In this document: positions 22,466 to 32,408 of the stretch, piece by piece | How the letters are laid out: every line of letters starts with the position of its first letter | Position numbering within the stretch: the first letter of the stretch is position 1 | From: Bacteroidetes bacterium HGW-Bacteroidetes-7 | GTDB lineage: Bacteria > Bacteroidota > Bacteroidia > Bacteroidales > UBA932 | NCBI GenBank assembly: GCA_002842465.1 | Contig: PHDA01000004.1 | Span: 1 to 64,000, forward strand | Direction of reading: 5' to 3' | Length of the DNA stretch: 64,000 bases | Position numbers and translations under genes: made by a program | The notes under the pieces: model-generated | Told to the model about the DNA's origin: nothing | The model's input: the letters and a program-made list of their open reading frames with translations, nothing else | Databases searched by the model: none

Positions 22466-22785
22466 TGAGAACAATTAAAATTGCTGAAACACAGTATCCT
22501 GTTCGTATTACGATGGGTGCTATGCGTGAATTCCGGAAATTATCAGGCAAAGAGGTAGAAGAGATAAGTGGAAGTAGCGATGTTGGCGAGTTTTTATACT
22601 CCTGCGCACTCTCAACTTGTCGTGCAGAGGCTATTGCCTTTGATCTGACAGTAGAAGACTTTACAGATAGTCTGGACTTTGTTCATGCCAATGAAGTTTT
22701 TACACTCTTACTGAGTGAGGCAGGTTACATGACAGAAACAACCGAAGCTGCCAACAAGAAAAAAGGAAAAAAAAAGGGCAGTTAG
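22465..22785 (+). CDS. Tail assembly chaperone, short form (gpG-like)
   Basis: The 106-residue product is a helical protein placed between tail tube and tape measure. Its C-terminus is Lys-rich (NKKKGKKKGS). The heptamer A_AAA_AAG at 22770-22776 lies just before the stop. A -1 slip continues into the next frame. Overlap by one base with the tail tube stop shows coupling. Confidence 0.8.
   Translation: MRTIKIAETQYPVRITMGAMREFRKLSGKEVEEISGSSDVGEFLYSCALSTCRAEAIAFDLTVEDFTDSLDFVHANEVFTLLLSEAGYMTETTEAANKKKGKKKGS
22770..22776 (+). promoter_or_regulatory. Programmed -1 frameshift site A_AAA_AAG
   Basis: The slip moves decoding from the frame of 22465 to that of 22806. The new frame reads GQLGINQILGMGLG and has no stop until 23108. 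The same arrangement makes the gpG-GT chaperone of lambda-like phages. Confidence 0.85.
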
Positions 22786-23108
22786 GCATAAATCAGATTC
22801 TTGGAATGGGGTTAGGAGTCATCGGTCTGTCACTAAAAGATTTTGATTCTTTGACCCCTTCCGAGTTTGAAGAGATCTACAAAGCATATGACAACTACCA
22901 AACTCAGGTGAATAAACTCACACAACGTTCAGCATGGATGCGTACTAGATTTATCGCAAAAAGCATTTTTCAAGTACACAGCAAAAAGGTTATAAAAGAC
23001 CAAGATATCCTTGAATTTGATTGGGAGAAAACACAAGAACAAAATACCATTGGATTAAACACAAAAGAAGCTTTTGTTAACGCAATAAAGAGATTTAGTG
23101 ATGTCTAA
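22776..23108 (+). CDS. Tail assembly chaperone, frameshift extension (T domain)
   Basis: This second frame is read as the C-terminal part of a G-T fusion after the -1 slip. It contains SLTPSEFEEIYKAYDNY and WMRTRFIAKSIFQVH, helical as expected for T domains that contact the tape measure. An internal ATG at 22806 exists but the frame stays open back to the slip site. It overlaps the tape-measure start by 8 bp. Confidence 0.8.
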   Translation, partial: GQLGINQILGMGLGVIGLSLKDFDSLTPSEFEEIYKAYDNYQTQVNKLTQRSAWMRTRFIAKSIFQVHSKKVIKDQDILEFDWEKTQEQNTIGLNTKEAFVNAIKRFSDV

Positions 23109-25905
23109 TAATGTAATCTTCAACATAACATTTACGGGTAATGCAGCATCTTTTGCCGGCAACCTGTCTTCACAGATGAACACCCTACAGCAGGGGACTA
23201 ATAATGTTGTTGGAGCATTTTCGAAATTCCAGGCAAAACTGATAGCCCTTAATCAGGGCATTCAGGTTCTAAAAGATCTCTCAGCTACATTTAGAGAAAC
23301 CGCGGAGCCGGGTCTTAAACTAAATGCCTCTTTGCATGAACTTAGCGCAATAGCAGGTGTCACCGGAGAAAAGCTGCAGGAGATTGAGAAATCAGCCCGT
23401 GAAGCAGCTAAAACATTTGGCGGTTCTGCAGCCAGAGGTGTTGAGTCCTACAAGTTAATCCTCTCACAGTTATCGCCTGAGTTGGGGAAAGTTCCAAAGG
23501 CATTGTCGGCTATGGGGAACAGTGCTCTGATACTGAGTAAAACAATGGAAAACGATGTTGTTGCTGCTACGGAAGTTCTCACCACAGCAATGAATCAATT
23601 TCAAGTCTCATTAGAAGATCCCATCAAAGCAGCTGAAGAGATGGCAAGAATGATGAACATTATGGCAGCTGCAGCTCGAGAGGGATCTGCAGAGTTGCCG
23701 GTAATTAAATTAGCACTCGAACAGGCAGGGATGGCAGCCAAGATGGCCGGAGTCTCTTTTGCAGAGACAAATGCAGCAATACAAGTATTGGATAAAGCTG
23801 GTAAAAAAGGTGCTGAAGGAGGTGTTGCATTAAGAAATGTTCTTGCCACACTATCACAGGGTAGATTTCTGCCTAAAGAAGTTCAAGAAGAGCTTCGTTC
23901 TGCAGGTGTATCTATCGAGTTACTTGCAGACAAGTCATTGCCATTGTCAGAACGGCTTAGCGGTCTAAAGAGTATATTAAACGACTCTGCATTAGTAACA
24001 AAATTATTTGGTAAAGAAAACAACAATGCTGCCCTGGCGCTAATATCAGGGATCTCTTCAATAAAACAATACACTGATGCAATTGTAGATACTAATTCTG
24101 CAGAAGAGCAGGCAGCCATTATCATGCAATCAAAACAAGAGCAACTTGCGAGGATAAAAGCAAAAGTAGATGATTTTAAAATAGCCATTTTTAATGCAAC
24201 CGGTAATTTGCTCCCTTTCTCTGAAATAATGACAAGTGCATTGGTGCCTATATCACAAATGATTCCACTTATAGCAGCTCTGGCCAAGGGTATTAAATCA
24301 TTTAGTTTCACTTCTATAATTGCTGGTTTTGCAGCGTTTAAAGTGGCTGCAGTTACTGCGTGTAGAGCTGTTGGTGTCGCTATAATGAATATTCCCGTAT
24401 TTGGATGGATAGCAGCCGCCCTTGCAGCTCTTGCTGCTGCAGTCGCCTGGGCGTGGAACAAATTCGAAGGATTTAGGCAGGTTGTGTTTGGAGTATGGCA
24501 AGTGGTTAAAACATTCGGAGAGACTTTATACAACTCTGTTCTTGGAACTATAAAAAACATTATCTCAGGACTGGGTAGTCTAGGCTCTGCACTTTCAAAA
24601 CTATTTAAACTGGACTTTAAAGGTGCTGCAGAAGAGACAAAAGCGGCGTTTTCGAATTTTGGTAAAGCAAACCCAATCAATATTGGGGTAAGTATTGCTT
24701 CTGCTGATTATTCAGGGGCCTGGCAAAAAGGAAAACAACAAGGTAGTGATTCGTTTGCTAAAAGCCAAAGTAAAAAAATTGACGAAACTACTGATGCAAC
24801 AATTGACTTTACAAATGCATTGGCAGATTTATCAACAACATCAGCTGAAACGAGCGCAAACTTAGGCGGCACGTCAAAAGTTATTAGTGAGCTTAAGTCA
24901 AAACTTAATAGCATAACTGAAGTAAACAGTCTCTTTGGCTCAGCCCAAGAAGCTTTGAAAGAAAAAACAGATGCTGTCAAATCAGCTATTGTGGAGTTGA
25001 TTGAAAAAGGCTATAAAATCCAGAATTCAGAAATACAAACGGCCCTTGAAATGATGAGTCAGCTTCGAAAGGAGGCACAAGCGTTTGCAAAAGAAAACAC
25101 ACTTAGTTCATTTATAACCAACATTAATAAAACTGCAGATAAAAAACTTAAAAAAGGGATAACTACTCCCGATATCAAACAAACAAAAGTTGTAGACGTA
25201 AACCTAGATAAGAAGGCTTTGGAGGGATACGATACGGCAATGAAAAAAGCTACAGCTAGCTACACTTTGTTTGGTGATTCAGGACAGTATGTTGGTGAAA
25301 AAATGAATATTGCAAGAACAGCAATAGAAGATCTTCTCAATAAAGGGTTTTCTCCTTCTTCACGAGCAATAAAAAGGTTTGTAGCAGAGTTTAAAAAAGC
25401 ATCTGATACTATCGTTGTTGATATATCATCTTATGTTTCCGGGGCTATTACCTCACTAGCTGAAGGCTTGGGTAACGCAATAGGGTCAGGTGACTGGGCA
25501 AATAGCTTTAAAAGTGTTTTAATTGGCCTGATGGACATATTAAAGCAGTTTGGAGCTGCTTTAATAGCACAAGGTATCGCAGTAAAGGCATTTCAACTAT
25601 CAATCAGCAATCCTTACGCAGCAATAGCTGCAGGGATAGGATTAGTCGCAGCTGCATCAGCTGCACAAGCAGCAATGCAAAAAACTACAAAGTTCGCAGC
25701 CGGAGGTATTGTTTCCGGGCCAACTTTAGCAATGGTGGGTGAGTATCCCGGAGCATCTAACAATCCGGAGGTCATTGCTCCTCTTGATAAGCTCCGCAAC
25801 TTAATTAGCAATAATGAGTCGGATGGTGAAGTGAAATTCATAATAGAGCAGGATAAACTTGTAGGAATCCTAAATAAGTATAATAAAAAAAGAAGATTAT
25901 CGTAA
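23101..25905 (+). CDS. Tail tape-measure protein
   Basis: The roughly 934-residue protein sets tail length. Residues 70-320 carry the TP901-type tape-measure core (LHELSAIAGVTGEKLQEIEKSAREAAKTFGG, FAETNAAIQVLDKAGKKGAEGGVALRNVL). Hydrophobic segments at about 390-460 and 815-860 alternate with Lys/Ala-rich coiled coil. The length corresponds to a tail of about 140 nm by the usual 1.5 A per residue. ATG at 23101 is preferred to the GTG one codon earlier. Confidence 0.88.
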   Translation: MSNNVIFNITFTGNAASFAGNLSSQMNTLQQGTNNVVGAFSKFQAKLIALNQGIQVLKDLSATFRETAEPGLKLNASLHELSAIAGVTGEKLQEIEKSAREAAKTFGGSAARGVESYKLILSQLSPELGKVPKALSAMGNSALILSKTMENDVVAATEVLTTAMNQFQVSLEDPIKAAEEMARMMNIMAAAAREGSAELPVIKLALEQAGMAAKMAGVSFAETNAAIQVLDKAGKKGAEGGVALRNVLATLSQGRFLPKEVQEELRSAGVSIELLADKSLPLSERLSGLKSILNDSALVTKLFGKENNNAALALISGISSIKQYTDAIVDTNSAEEQAAIIMQSKQEQLARIKAKVDDFKIAIFNATGNLLPFSEIMTSALVPISQMIPLIAALAKGIKSFSFTSIIAGFAAFKVAAVTACRAVGVAIMNIPVFGWIAAALAALAAAVAWAWNKFEGFRQVVFGVWQVVKTFGETLYNSVLGTIKNIISGLGSLGSALSKLFKLDFKGAAEETKAAFSNFGKANPINIGVSIASADYSGAWQKGKQQGSDSFAKSQSKKIDETTDATIDFTNALADLSTTSAETSANLGGTSKVISELKSKLNSITEVNSLFGSAQEALKEKTDAVKSAIVELIEKGYKIQNSEIQTALEMMSQLRKEAQAFAKENTLSSFITNINKTADKKLKKGITTPDIKQTKVVDVNLDKKALEGYDTAMKKATASYTLFGDSGQYVGEKMNIARTAIEDLLNKGFSPSSRAIKRFVAEFKKASDTIVVDISSYVSGAITSLAEGLGNAIGSGDWANSFKSVLIGLMDILKQFGAALIAQGIAVKAFQLSISNPYAAIAAGIGLVAAASAAQAAMQKTTKFAAGGIVSGPTLAMVGEYPGASNNPEVIAPLDKLRNLISNNESDGEVKFIIEQDKLVGILNKYNKKRRLS

Positions 25906-27839
25906 TGGCATACGGTTTAAAATATTACTCTGAGTTCAGGGATCACTTTGACAGGCTTTGTAAGTTAAACATTGAGCTATTAAACTATACTGGAGAGGCG
26001 TCAGAACTTGAGCTCGCTTCAGATCCTGTTGTTATTGAGCGTTCAGTTGATAGTGTCCTTAGTCCATTACTTACGATGTCTTGCAAAGTGAACGTCTGGA
26101 GCTCTTTTAACTATCAATTTGAAGACTTGTTTTTAGCTGCACCCAGGGATTATAAAGTTACTTTCATAAGAAATAATAAGATCCTATTCATTGGTTATAT
26201 AGAGCCGGGACTTTATGAAGAAGAGTTCATCGCAGCGCCATATGTCATTTCTATTACAGCTTCAGATGGGCTCAAATCACTTGAAAGCTCTAGACCAGCC
26301 ATTTTCAATACTTATGCTAAAAGTGATCTGATTACAATAATAAAGAAATGTTTACAAGAGTCAATAAATCTTCCGATTAATATCTGTTGTTCAATATTCG
26401 CTCAATCACATGTCGTTACACAAGACAACACATTGTTTGAGCAGTGTTGGATTGATCATGAAGGTTTGGCTGACACATCCTCTCCGGTTTTGGCATCAAT
26501 GTCAGCAAAGGAAATATTATCTAATATCGTTTCTGCATTTGGCTGTAGGTTATACCAAGCAAATGGAGAATGGTATATTGAAAGAATAAGAAATCGTGCA
26601 AGAAATCAATCTGTTTTTGTGAGGTTTAATACAGACAACACAAAGACAGTTGTTGATCACAGCAACAATGTTACTCTTGGAACAGATTCAGCTGCCTGGT
26701 ATAGTGAGCCAAATTTATCTGTAGAAGCTGGTTCTGCAGTACAAACAATAAAGCACGAATTACTAGAACCTGATTCCCTCATTAGAAACAATTATGAGGG
26801 AGGTTTTACATTAAAGGTTCCGGACTGGGCAGATAGGGTTGATCGTGAAAAATGGTTTAGAACAAACTCATACTTTCACATGCAAACATTTGTACAACAG
26901 TACGACATTAAAAGAGGGTTTTCATTTGATCATACTATAGTGGGTAAACTGCAGTCTGTTTATCAAGTAGCAGAATGTACCGCATATGGAGGTGACACAA
27001 TCTCATTAACATTTAAAGTGGCAATTACCGCAACCGCAGGCACGGTAGATAAAAAGGTAATAATACCATACGCATTGTACATCGGTACGTTTAACTACGC
27101 TACAATTGAAGGAGACATAAAGAGGACATCAGATTCGAGTGATCATAAAATTAGAAAAGAGTTAGGAGTTTACGAAGACTTCAACGGAGATCTGACTACA
27201 GCGGTAGAAGTCAAGTTAGATACCAAGATTCTCCCACCAATAGCAGGTGACCCCGATGTAAACAGCATTAAGCTTGTGTTTTATCCTTCAGAGGGAATAG
27301 ATGCTTATAATGATATTCGAATTACGCATATAGGTGATATTCAGGTTAAAGTAAATACAAAGAAACAGCCCAATAACACATTCACGGCTAAATCAAATAA
27401 AGGCTTTTGGAACAAAGCTGAAGATGTAGTTTTAAAAATAAATGATGCACCAGAGTCAATTTTACCTGGACGTGCTAATTTTCGTAACGTCAGAAATATT
27501 CTTGTAAGAGAGAACCTCGTTGATCTTGGTGGTGGTGTGGATGTTTACACAGCATATGAACCAATTGTTGGATGGTATGACGCAAATAATGAAGTTTCAT
27601 CTGACGGCAGACAATTATCGGAACTATTACTGCAGGACACCTTTTCTCAGCTTTATGACTCCAGGGCAACTGTTACAGGTGATGTTATGAGCGATATTGA
27701 TATAAATCCAGTTTCAATTTTCAACGTCGACTACAGGCCGGGTGTTTTTCTAATGCTTCAAGATAGATATGATGTATTATCATCAATGCATAGCTTAACA
27801 GTTGTTCAAGTTAGAGATCAAATTATTGAAATTGCATAG
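25905..27839 (+). CDS. Tail tip/hub protein
   Basis: The 644-residue product follows the tape measure and overlaps it in TAATG. The N-terminal 110 residues (YYSEFRDHFDRLCKLNIELLNYTGEASELELASDPVVI) are a strand-rich Dit-like region; the middle has a hub-like part (MSAKEILSNIVSAFGCRLYQANGEWYIERIR). I recognise the family from Bacteroidota phages but it has no set name. It probably joins the tail tube to the fibres. Confidence 0.65.
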   Translation: MAYGLKYYSEFRDHFDRLCKLNIELLNYTGEASELELASDPVVIERSVDSVLSPLLTMSCKVNVWSSFNYQFEDLFLAAPRDYKVTFIRNNKILFIGYIEPGLYEEEFIAAPYVISITASDGLKSLESSRPAIFNTYAKSDLITIIKKCLQESINLPINICCSIFAQSHVVTQDNTLFEQCWIDHEGLADTSSPVLASMSAKEILSNIVSAFGCRLYQANGEWYIERIRNRARNQSVFVRFNTDNTKTVVDHSNNVTLGTDSAAWYSEPNLSVEAGSAVQTIKHELLEPDSLIRNNYEGGFTLKVPDWADRVDREKWFRTNSYFHMQTFVQQYDIKRGFSFDHTIVGKLQSVYQVAECTAYGGDTISLTFKVAITATAGTVDKKVIIPYALYIGTFNYATIEGDIKRTSDSSDHKIRKELGVYEDFNGDLTTAVEVKLDTKILPPIAGDPDVNSIKLVFYPSEGIDAYNDIRITHIGDIQVKVNTKKQPNNTFTAKSNKGFWNKAEDVVLKINDAPESILPGRANFRNVRNILVRENLVDLGGGVDVYTAYEPIVGWYDANNEVSSDGRQLSELLLQDTFSQLYDSRATVTGDVMSDIDINPVSIFNVDYRPGVFLMLQDRYDVLSSMHSLTVVQVRDQIIEIA

Positions 27840-27840
27840 C

Positions 27841-28722
27841 ATGAGCAAACTAATTACCATATCCAAATCATATACTGCACCAGGACAGACATATTCTGCA
27901 TCTGGAGGCAGTGCTGAGAGCGTGTCTTCAGGGGATGATTTGCAACAAGTCACAAATAGAGGATCTGTTACTTCGAAAAAATGTACGTTTGGAGGTGTTG
28001 AGGCAAAAGATGAATTGAAGATTCCAGTTAAAACACCTGAAGAATCAACTCTCACCGAAGATTCTGTTGCGTTGTATTTCGAGGGGCCTCTACCCATAGG
28101 CTTACAGCGTCCTCAGTCTCTTGATTTGGCAGAGATGTACCTTATGACAATATCGGATCCTGTGTTAGTTTTCAATCCTCAAAATGGTGTTTTGCTTGTA
28201 ACGGACATTTTAAGCACATCTTCTGCAAATTACATAACGATAGATATTACCGGTTACGGAAAAGTTGATGCAGGGCCGTTTCGTTGGCTTGGGCAGGCCT
28301 ATTTAACTTCTGGCGGTTTTGCTGATGCTACAATAAGAAGCACAGCATATGGAGAGGTTATGGATGTCAGAATATTTGTGCAGGATGGGCTTGTCAAATT
28401 GTGGTTCACTGGCAGAACCAAGTCTATTGCCAATTTTTCAAAAATTTTAGCCAACATATCTTTTGGTACTGAAGTTCACAATAGAGTAATAGATATTCAG
28501 GATACAGTTGCTCAAACACTAGGAGTTACTTCTGAGAAATACTTTAAAAATTTCTCAGAGCAATATATAAGGCCACTTTCATCAACAGAACAAAATCGAC
28601 TAGACAAATCCCTGACAAGTGCTGCAGGAATGCCTTTGATGCAGGTTTGGAAAGGCACGTTGGCAGATTATCAAAGTTTGACGCCACAAGAAAACACAGT
28701 ATACATGATTGTAAATGCTTAA
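27841..28722 (+). CDS. Tail tip/fibre-associated protein
   Basis: The 293-residue product begins MSKLITISKSYTAPGQTYSASGG. Its pattern is beta-rich, with a helical segment near 225-270 (SFGTEVHNRVIDIQDTVAQTLG). It starts 1 nt after the hub stop and overlaps the next gene by 8 bp. The family is not recognised. It probably belongs to the tail tip. Confidence 0.55.
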   Translation: MSKLITISKSYTAPGQTYSASGGSAESVSSGDDLQQVTNRGSVTSKKCTFGGVEAKDELKIPVKTPEESTLTEDSVALYFEGPLPIGLQRPQSLDLAEMYLMTISDPVLVFNPQNGVLLVTDILSTSSANYITIDITGYGKVDAGPFRWLGQAYLTSGGFADATIRSTAYGEVMDVRIFVQDGLVKLWFTGRTKSIANFSKILANISFGTEVHNRVIDIQDTVAQTLGVTSEKYFKNFSEQYIRPLSSTEQNRLDKSLTSAAGMPLMQVWKGTLADYQSLTPQENTVYMIVNA

Positions 28723-30079
28723 GATAGGAGACATATTAGTAAGTGCTATAAGATACAAGACTACACTTGTATCTAAAATTTACGTTGGAGATACTTTGGT
28801 ATATCCTGGTATTATCAGCACAACATCTGGGATAAATTTGTCTCCATGGCAGTATCAATTACCTCATAGAACACGGACATCAACACCATTCCAAACAATA
28901 ACTTATCAAGATGGTACAACTTCAACAACATATGGGCAAACAACGATACAATCAGAGGAGGGTGTATTATCCTGGATAGATCCTAATGTCTGGACGTATT
29001 ATGTAAATAACTCATATAGAGTAAAACACAAAACCCCACAGTATACATTTTCAGATACTGTTATGTACGGCGAAGAAGTAGAAGTAAGAGAGTATGGATC
29101 AGAAGTGCCTGTCATATGGAATTATAATCAACATATACGTACAAAACAAGTTGTATATCGATACTCTGACTTAGATAAAAATGGCCCTTATTTGTACGAA
29201 GAGGCAACAATTTCATATGAACTTTATAACTGGCAGTATGACAATCTGCCGGTGTACCGGCGAAGAAATGCTGTCCCTCTATACACATGGTCACAATATG
29301 AACCCTACGAAGTTAGAGATGGTGATATGTTTGAAGATAAAGACTATGTTACAAACTATTCAACTTCATGGATATATGACTATGTAAATGATAAAAGAAC
29401 AGGTATTACAACATACAACTTTGAATCAGGAGAGCAACATCAGGTTTCAGGAGTTGTTCAATACCCTACAAACATCACTCTACTTGACAATGAGGACTAT
29501 GATAATGGTGCATGCGATAATCAAACATATGAATATGTTGATTATTTACAAGTGAGAAAAGTGTATACATGGCCAACATCTCCAACATCAACATCAACAG
29601 AGTGGTTTAACGGCCCTGAGAGAAGACAGAAAATTGATGGTATGTGCGGTTGGGTGAGATCGTGGACACAGTGGGCAAACAATGGCCAATATTGTGGTGA
29701 AACTGGATCATTAGGTTACTCTTGTGATGGAGAATATACTGTTATATATAATAGACAAGCAAGATATTATCAATATCCTGACGGTTCTGGACGAATCAAT
29801 ACTGAATATCGAGCTGGCAGTGAGTATAGCAGGGAGCTAGTGCATGGACAGTGTTCATATGTTAGCCCAAATGCACGTTCTGAAGTAATGTTCACAGGGT
29901 ACGACCAGAACTCTCCTTTTGACGCTTACAATAGTGGATTCTCAGGCTCTATTTGGTACGATCCTTTAGATGGTAACTATTATAATACATTCGAAGGCAA
30001 CGTTCTCGTTCAGGGAGGTTATTACTTGATTGAAAACACAGGTGATTGGGGATCATCAGACTACATATATATATATTAA
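28715..30079 (+). CDS. Tyr/Trp-rich tail protein, putative receptor-binding
   Basis: The 454-residue product begins with GDILVSAIRYKTTLVSKIYVGDTLVYP, an N-terminal motif common to tail and fibre proteins of Bacteroidota phages (attachment domain). The rest is very rich in Tyr, Trp, Thr and Ser with many short beta repeats (YxWxxY). It is probably an adhesive tail or host-binding protein. No DGR variable repeat lies in it. Confidence 0.6.
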   Translation: MLKIGDILVSAIRYKTTLVSKIYVGDTLVYPGIISTTSGINLSPWQYQLPHRTRTSTPFQTITYQDGTTSTTYGQTTIQSEEGVLSWIDPNVWTYYVNNSYRVKHKTPQYTFSDTVMYGEEVEVREYGSEVPVIWNYNQHIRTKQVVYRYSDLDKNGPYLYEEATISYELYNWQYDNLPVYRRRNAVPLYTWSQYEPYEVRDGDMFEDKDYVTNYSTSWIYDYVNDKRTGITTYNFESGEQHQVSGVVQYPTNITLLDNEDYDNGACDNQTYEYVDYLQVRKVYTWPTSPTSTSTEWFNGPERRQKIDGMCGWVRSWTQWANNGQYCGETGSLGYSCDGEYTVIYNRQARYYQYPDGSGRINTEYRAGSEYSRELVHGQCSYVSPNARSEVMFTGYDQNSPFDAYNSGFSGSIWYDPLDGNYYNTFEGNVLVQGGYYLIENTGDWGSSDYIYIY

Positions 30080-30105
30080 TTATTAACAACTAAAGTATTA
30101 TTCAA

Positions 30106-30534
30106 ATGGGAAATTTATTAATTGGTAAAAACTCGGCCGTCATTGGATTTACAATGTTCTTTCTAGCAATCTTAAGCTTAGTAGTAGGGTTGCTGGCCGC
30201 TCAGTTCTGCTTTGATAAGCAGGAAGTGTTTTTTGGAATTCTATCTATTGCAACAACCCTAGTGTGGGTTATCATCGTTTTAATGCTATTTAAAATGGTT
30301 ATGAACGGTGTTAGATTAAAGGAATACCTTCTTCCAATCATAGGGTTTAATTACATCATTAATCATTCAACAAAACAGATCCACAGACTTAAAAACAAAA
30401 AGTCAGATTGTCTGATAGAACAGATGATTAATAAAAAATATGGAACAAAATTATATGTCTCATTTCTGCTGAAATATAAAAAATACGATGGATGTAGGCA
30501 TTGTTATATTGAAAAAGACAAATCACAACTTTAA
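30106..30534 (+). CDS. 2-TM membrane protein within the tail operon
   Basis: The 142-residue product has two TM (about 12-32 and 42-62) and a basic cytoplasmic C-terminus with C131/C134. The family is not recognised. A membrane protein here may act in lysis timing or superinfection exclusion; both are inference. Confidence 0.5.
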   Translation: MGNLLIGKNSAVIGFTMFFLAILSLVVGLLAAQFCFDKQEVFFGILSIATTLVWVIIVLMLFKMVMNGVRLKEYLLPIIGFNYIINHSTKQIHRLKNKKSDCLIEQMINKKYGTKLYVSFLLKYKKYDGCRHCYIEKDKSQL

Positions 30535-30545
30535 TACACAAATGT

Positions 30546-30887
30546 ATGATTGTATATCAAGGAGAGCAATTCCCGAAATATCTCTATGGAGAGGATCTAG
30601 ATTATGACACTTTTGAGCAGATAGTGATTGCAATATTTGACAAAACAGATGATGTAGTACAGTATTTCGTGAAAGTGCAAACAGAGGAATATCCCTTAGC
30701 AGGAATTATTAAGAAGAGTGACAACCCCAATTTTAACCTTGAAATCATATTTACAAAAGAGATGACTTTGTCATTTAAGCCTGGAGATTACTATGCTGAA
30801 GTAATGAGGGTTGTAGGTGGCGTTAATATGCCAATAATTAAAGGGGTTGAAAAAATATTTACAGTCAAAAAATCAGTTATACAATGA
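30546..30887 (+). CDS. Small baseplate/fibre-associated protein (113 aa)
   Basis: The beta-sandwich-like pattern is EQIVIAIFDKTDDVVQYFVKV, then LEIIFTKEMTLSFKPGDYYAEVMRV. Similar small proteins precede tail fibres in Bacteroidota phages. It overlaps the next gene by 4 bp. Confidence 0.45.
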   Translation: MIVYQGEQFPKYLYGEDLDYDTFEQIVIAIFDKTDDVVQYFVKVQTEEYPLAGIIKKSDNPNFNLEIIFTKEMTLSFKPGDYYAEVMRVVGGVNMPIIKGVEKIFTVKKSVIQ

Positions 30888-31309
30888 GTGAACAGGGAGT
30901 TTATTTTAGTCCACCACCCAGCCGGGCTTTAAAGTTCGGGAGCGATTCTGATAGGGAGTTGTATATGGCAAACATCGTTTTTTATCGAGGTCTGCCGGGT
31001 AAGAGTGCTTATGAGTATTATCTTGAAACAACTATAGATAACCCTCCATTGACAGAAGCAGAATTTGGCAATTTGTTCAATCAAATGCGCGAAAAGATTG
31101 AAATCCTTCGATCCGATGTGGACGAGTTAAAGAACACCCCTAGCGACGTAATCTATAAAGAGACATACTATGAATTCCCAAGCCTAGGCAAAAAAGACAC
31201 AATATATGTTGATACAACTGCGAGCTTATCTTATCGCTGGGACGACGCAGAGCTAAAGTATTATCCAATAAATGAACTGAGAATTGATATAATTAACGGA
31301 GGAAACTAA
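30884..31309 (+). CDS. Tail fibre-associated protein (141 aa)
   Basis: A GLPGKSAYEYYLETTIDNPPLTEAEF segment resembles the collagen-like/fibre-linker motif found in tail fibres (G-x-S-A-Y-x...). A helix (FNQMREKIEILRSDVDELK) suggests trimerisation. The 3' end ACGGAGGAAACTAA (31296-31309) holds the next gene's ribosome site across the stop codon. Confidence 0.5.
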   Translation: MSEQGVYFSPPPSRALKFGSDSDRELYMANIVFYRGLPGKSAYEYYLETTIDNPPLTEAEFGNLFNQMREKIEILRSDVDELKNTPSDVIYKETYYEFPSLGKKDTIYVDTTASLSYRWDDAELKYYPINELRIDIINGGN

Positions 31310-31312
31310 AAA

Positions 31313-32407
31313 ATGGCAAATAAAACACTAAATGCAAGGCTTATAACTCGCAACAACACGGCTGCGAACTTCACAGCAACAAACCCGATTCTCTTATCAG
31401 GAGAAATGGGAGTCGAAAGGGACACAAAAAAATTCAAATTCGGAGACGGTGTCACAGCATGGAACGCTCTCCCTTATGCTTCAGCAAACCCTGCAATAAT
31501 AAAGACAACAAACCCTGCCACTACAGATAGTGCATATGATCTCGGCGTTGTTTGGTTAAACACTGTCTCAAAAAAGGGATTTTTACTTGCCGATAACACG
31601 CCAGGTGCTGCAGTCTGGAAACAGATAGTCACATCTGAAGATATCGTTGTTGTAGGCGATATGTCAAAAGCTTTGTTTGCAACAATAGATCCTGCAGGGG
31701 GTTATGTTGATAAGGCAAAGACTGCAGACAAACTTACAAGTGCACGCCAGATCGCCCTAACGGGGGATGCTTCTGGATCTGTCAATTTTGACGGATCTGC
31801 AAATGTATCACTTGCTGCTGTACTGGCAAATGTCGTAGCCGGAGGAGTGGCGACAAAGGTCACTGTTGATGCAAAAGGTCGGGTAACGGCAATCCACGCT
31901 CTTGAGGCAAGCGATATCCCGGCTATCACACTTTCAAAAGTAACAGATGCCGGATCTGCAGCTTCAAAGAATGTCGGAAATGCTGTCGGCAATGTTGTTG
32001 TTGTAGCTGCAGACGGAAAGATTGACAGTTCTCTGATACCTTCAATTGCCTTAACAGATGTGTTCGAAGCCGCATCTCAAGCCGCTATGCTTGCACTCTC
32101 TGGAGCGGAAAAGGGTGATATCTGTGTAAGATCAGATCTGAACAAATCCTTTATACTCAAACAAGCTCCATACTCTAATTTGGACAACTGGGTTGAGTTA
32201 AAGACTCCGACCGATGCTGTGTTGTCGGTGAACGGCCAAACAGGTGCAATCACTCTGACAACATCTCACATTGCAGAGGGCACAAACCTGTACTGGACTC
32301 AAGCGAGATTTAACACTGCTTTTGCAGCAAAAGCTTCGACAGAGCTCTCAGACTCTGCTGACCTTATCTACAAAACAGACACTCTTATTTTAGACGGAGG
32401 AAACTAA
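31313..32407 (+). CDS. Tail fibre with Mtd-like N-terminal domain
   Basis: The N-terminus RLITRNNTAANFTATNPILL, then GEMGVERDTKKFKFGDG and TAWNALPYA, matches the major-tropism-determinant N-terminal domain used for trimer assembly. Residues about 125-245 repeat Ala/Val/Thr-rich beta-helix segments (SGSVNFDGSANVSLAAVLA). The C-terminus holds VLSVNGQTGAITLT, a common fibre motif. Despite the Mtd domain, it has no match to the DGR template. Confidence 0.75.
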   Translation: MANKTLNARLITRNNTAANFTATNPILLSGEMGVERDTKKFKFGDGVTAWNALPYASANPAIIKTTNPATTDSAYDLGVVWLNTVSKKGFLLADNTPGAAVWKQIVTSEDIVVVGDMSKALFATIDPAGGYVDKAKTADKLTSARQIALTGDASGSVNFDGSANVSLAAVLANVVAGGVATKVTVDAKGRVTAIHALEASDIPAITLSKVTDAGSAASKNVGNAVGNVVVVAADGKIDSSLIPSIALTDVFEAASQAAMLALSGAEKGDICVRSDLNKSFILKQAPYSNLDNWVELKTPTDAVLSVNGQTGAITLTTSHIAEGTNLYWTQARFNTAFAAKASTELSDSADLIYKTDTLILDGGN

Positions 32408-32408
32408 T

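Noticed and set aside
23601-24980. Long reverse frames inside the tape-measure gene
   Set aside because: Antisense shadows with low-complexity Ala/Ser composition; the forward frame has clear domain similarity.
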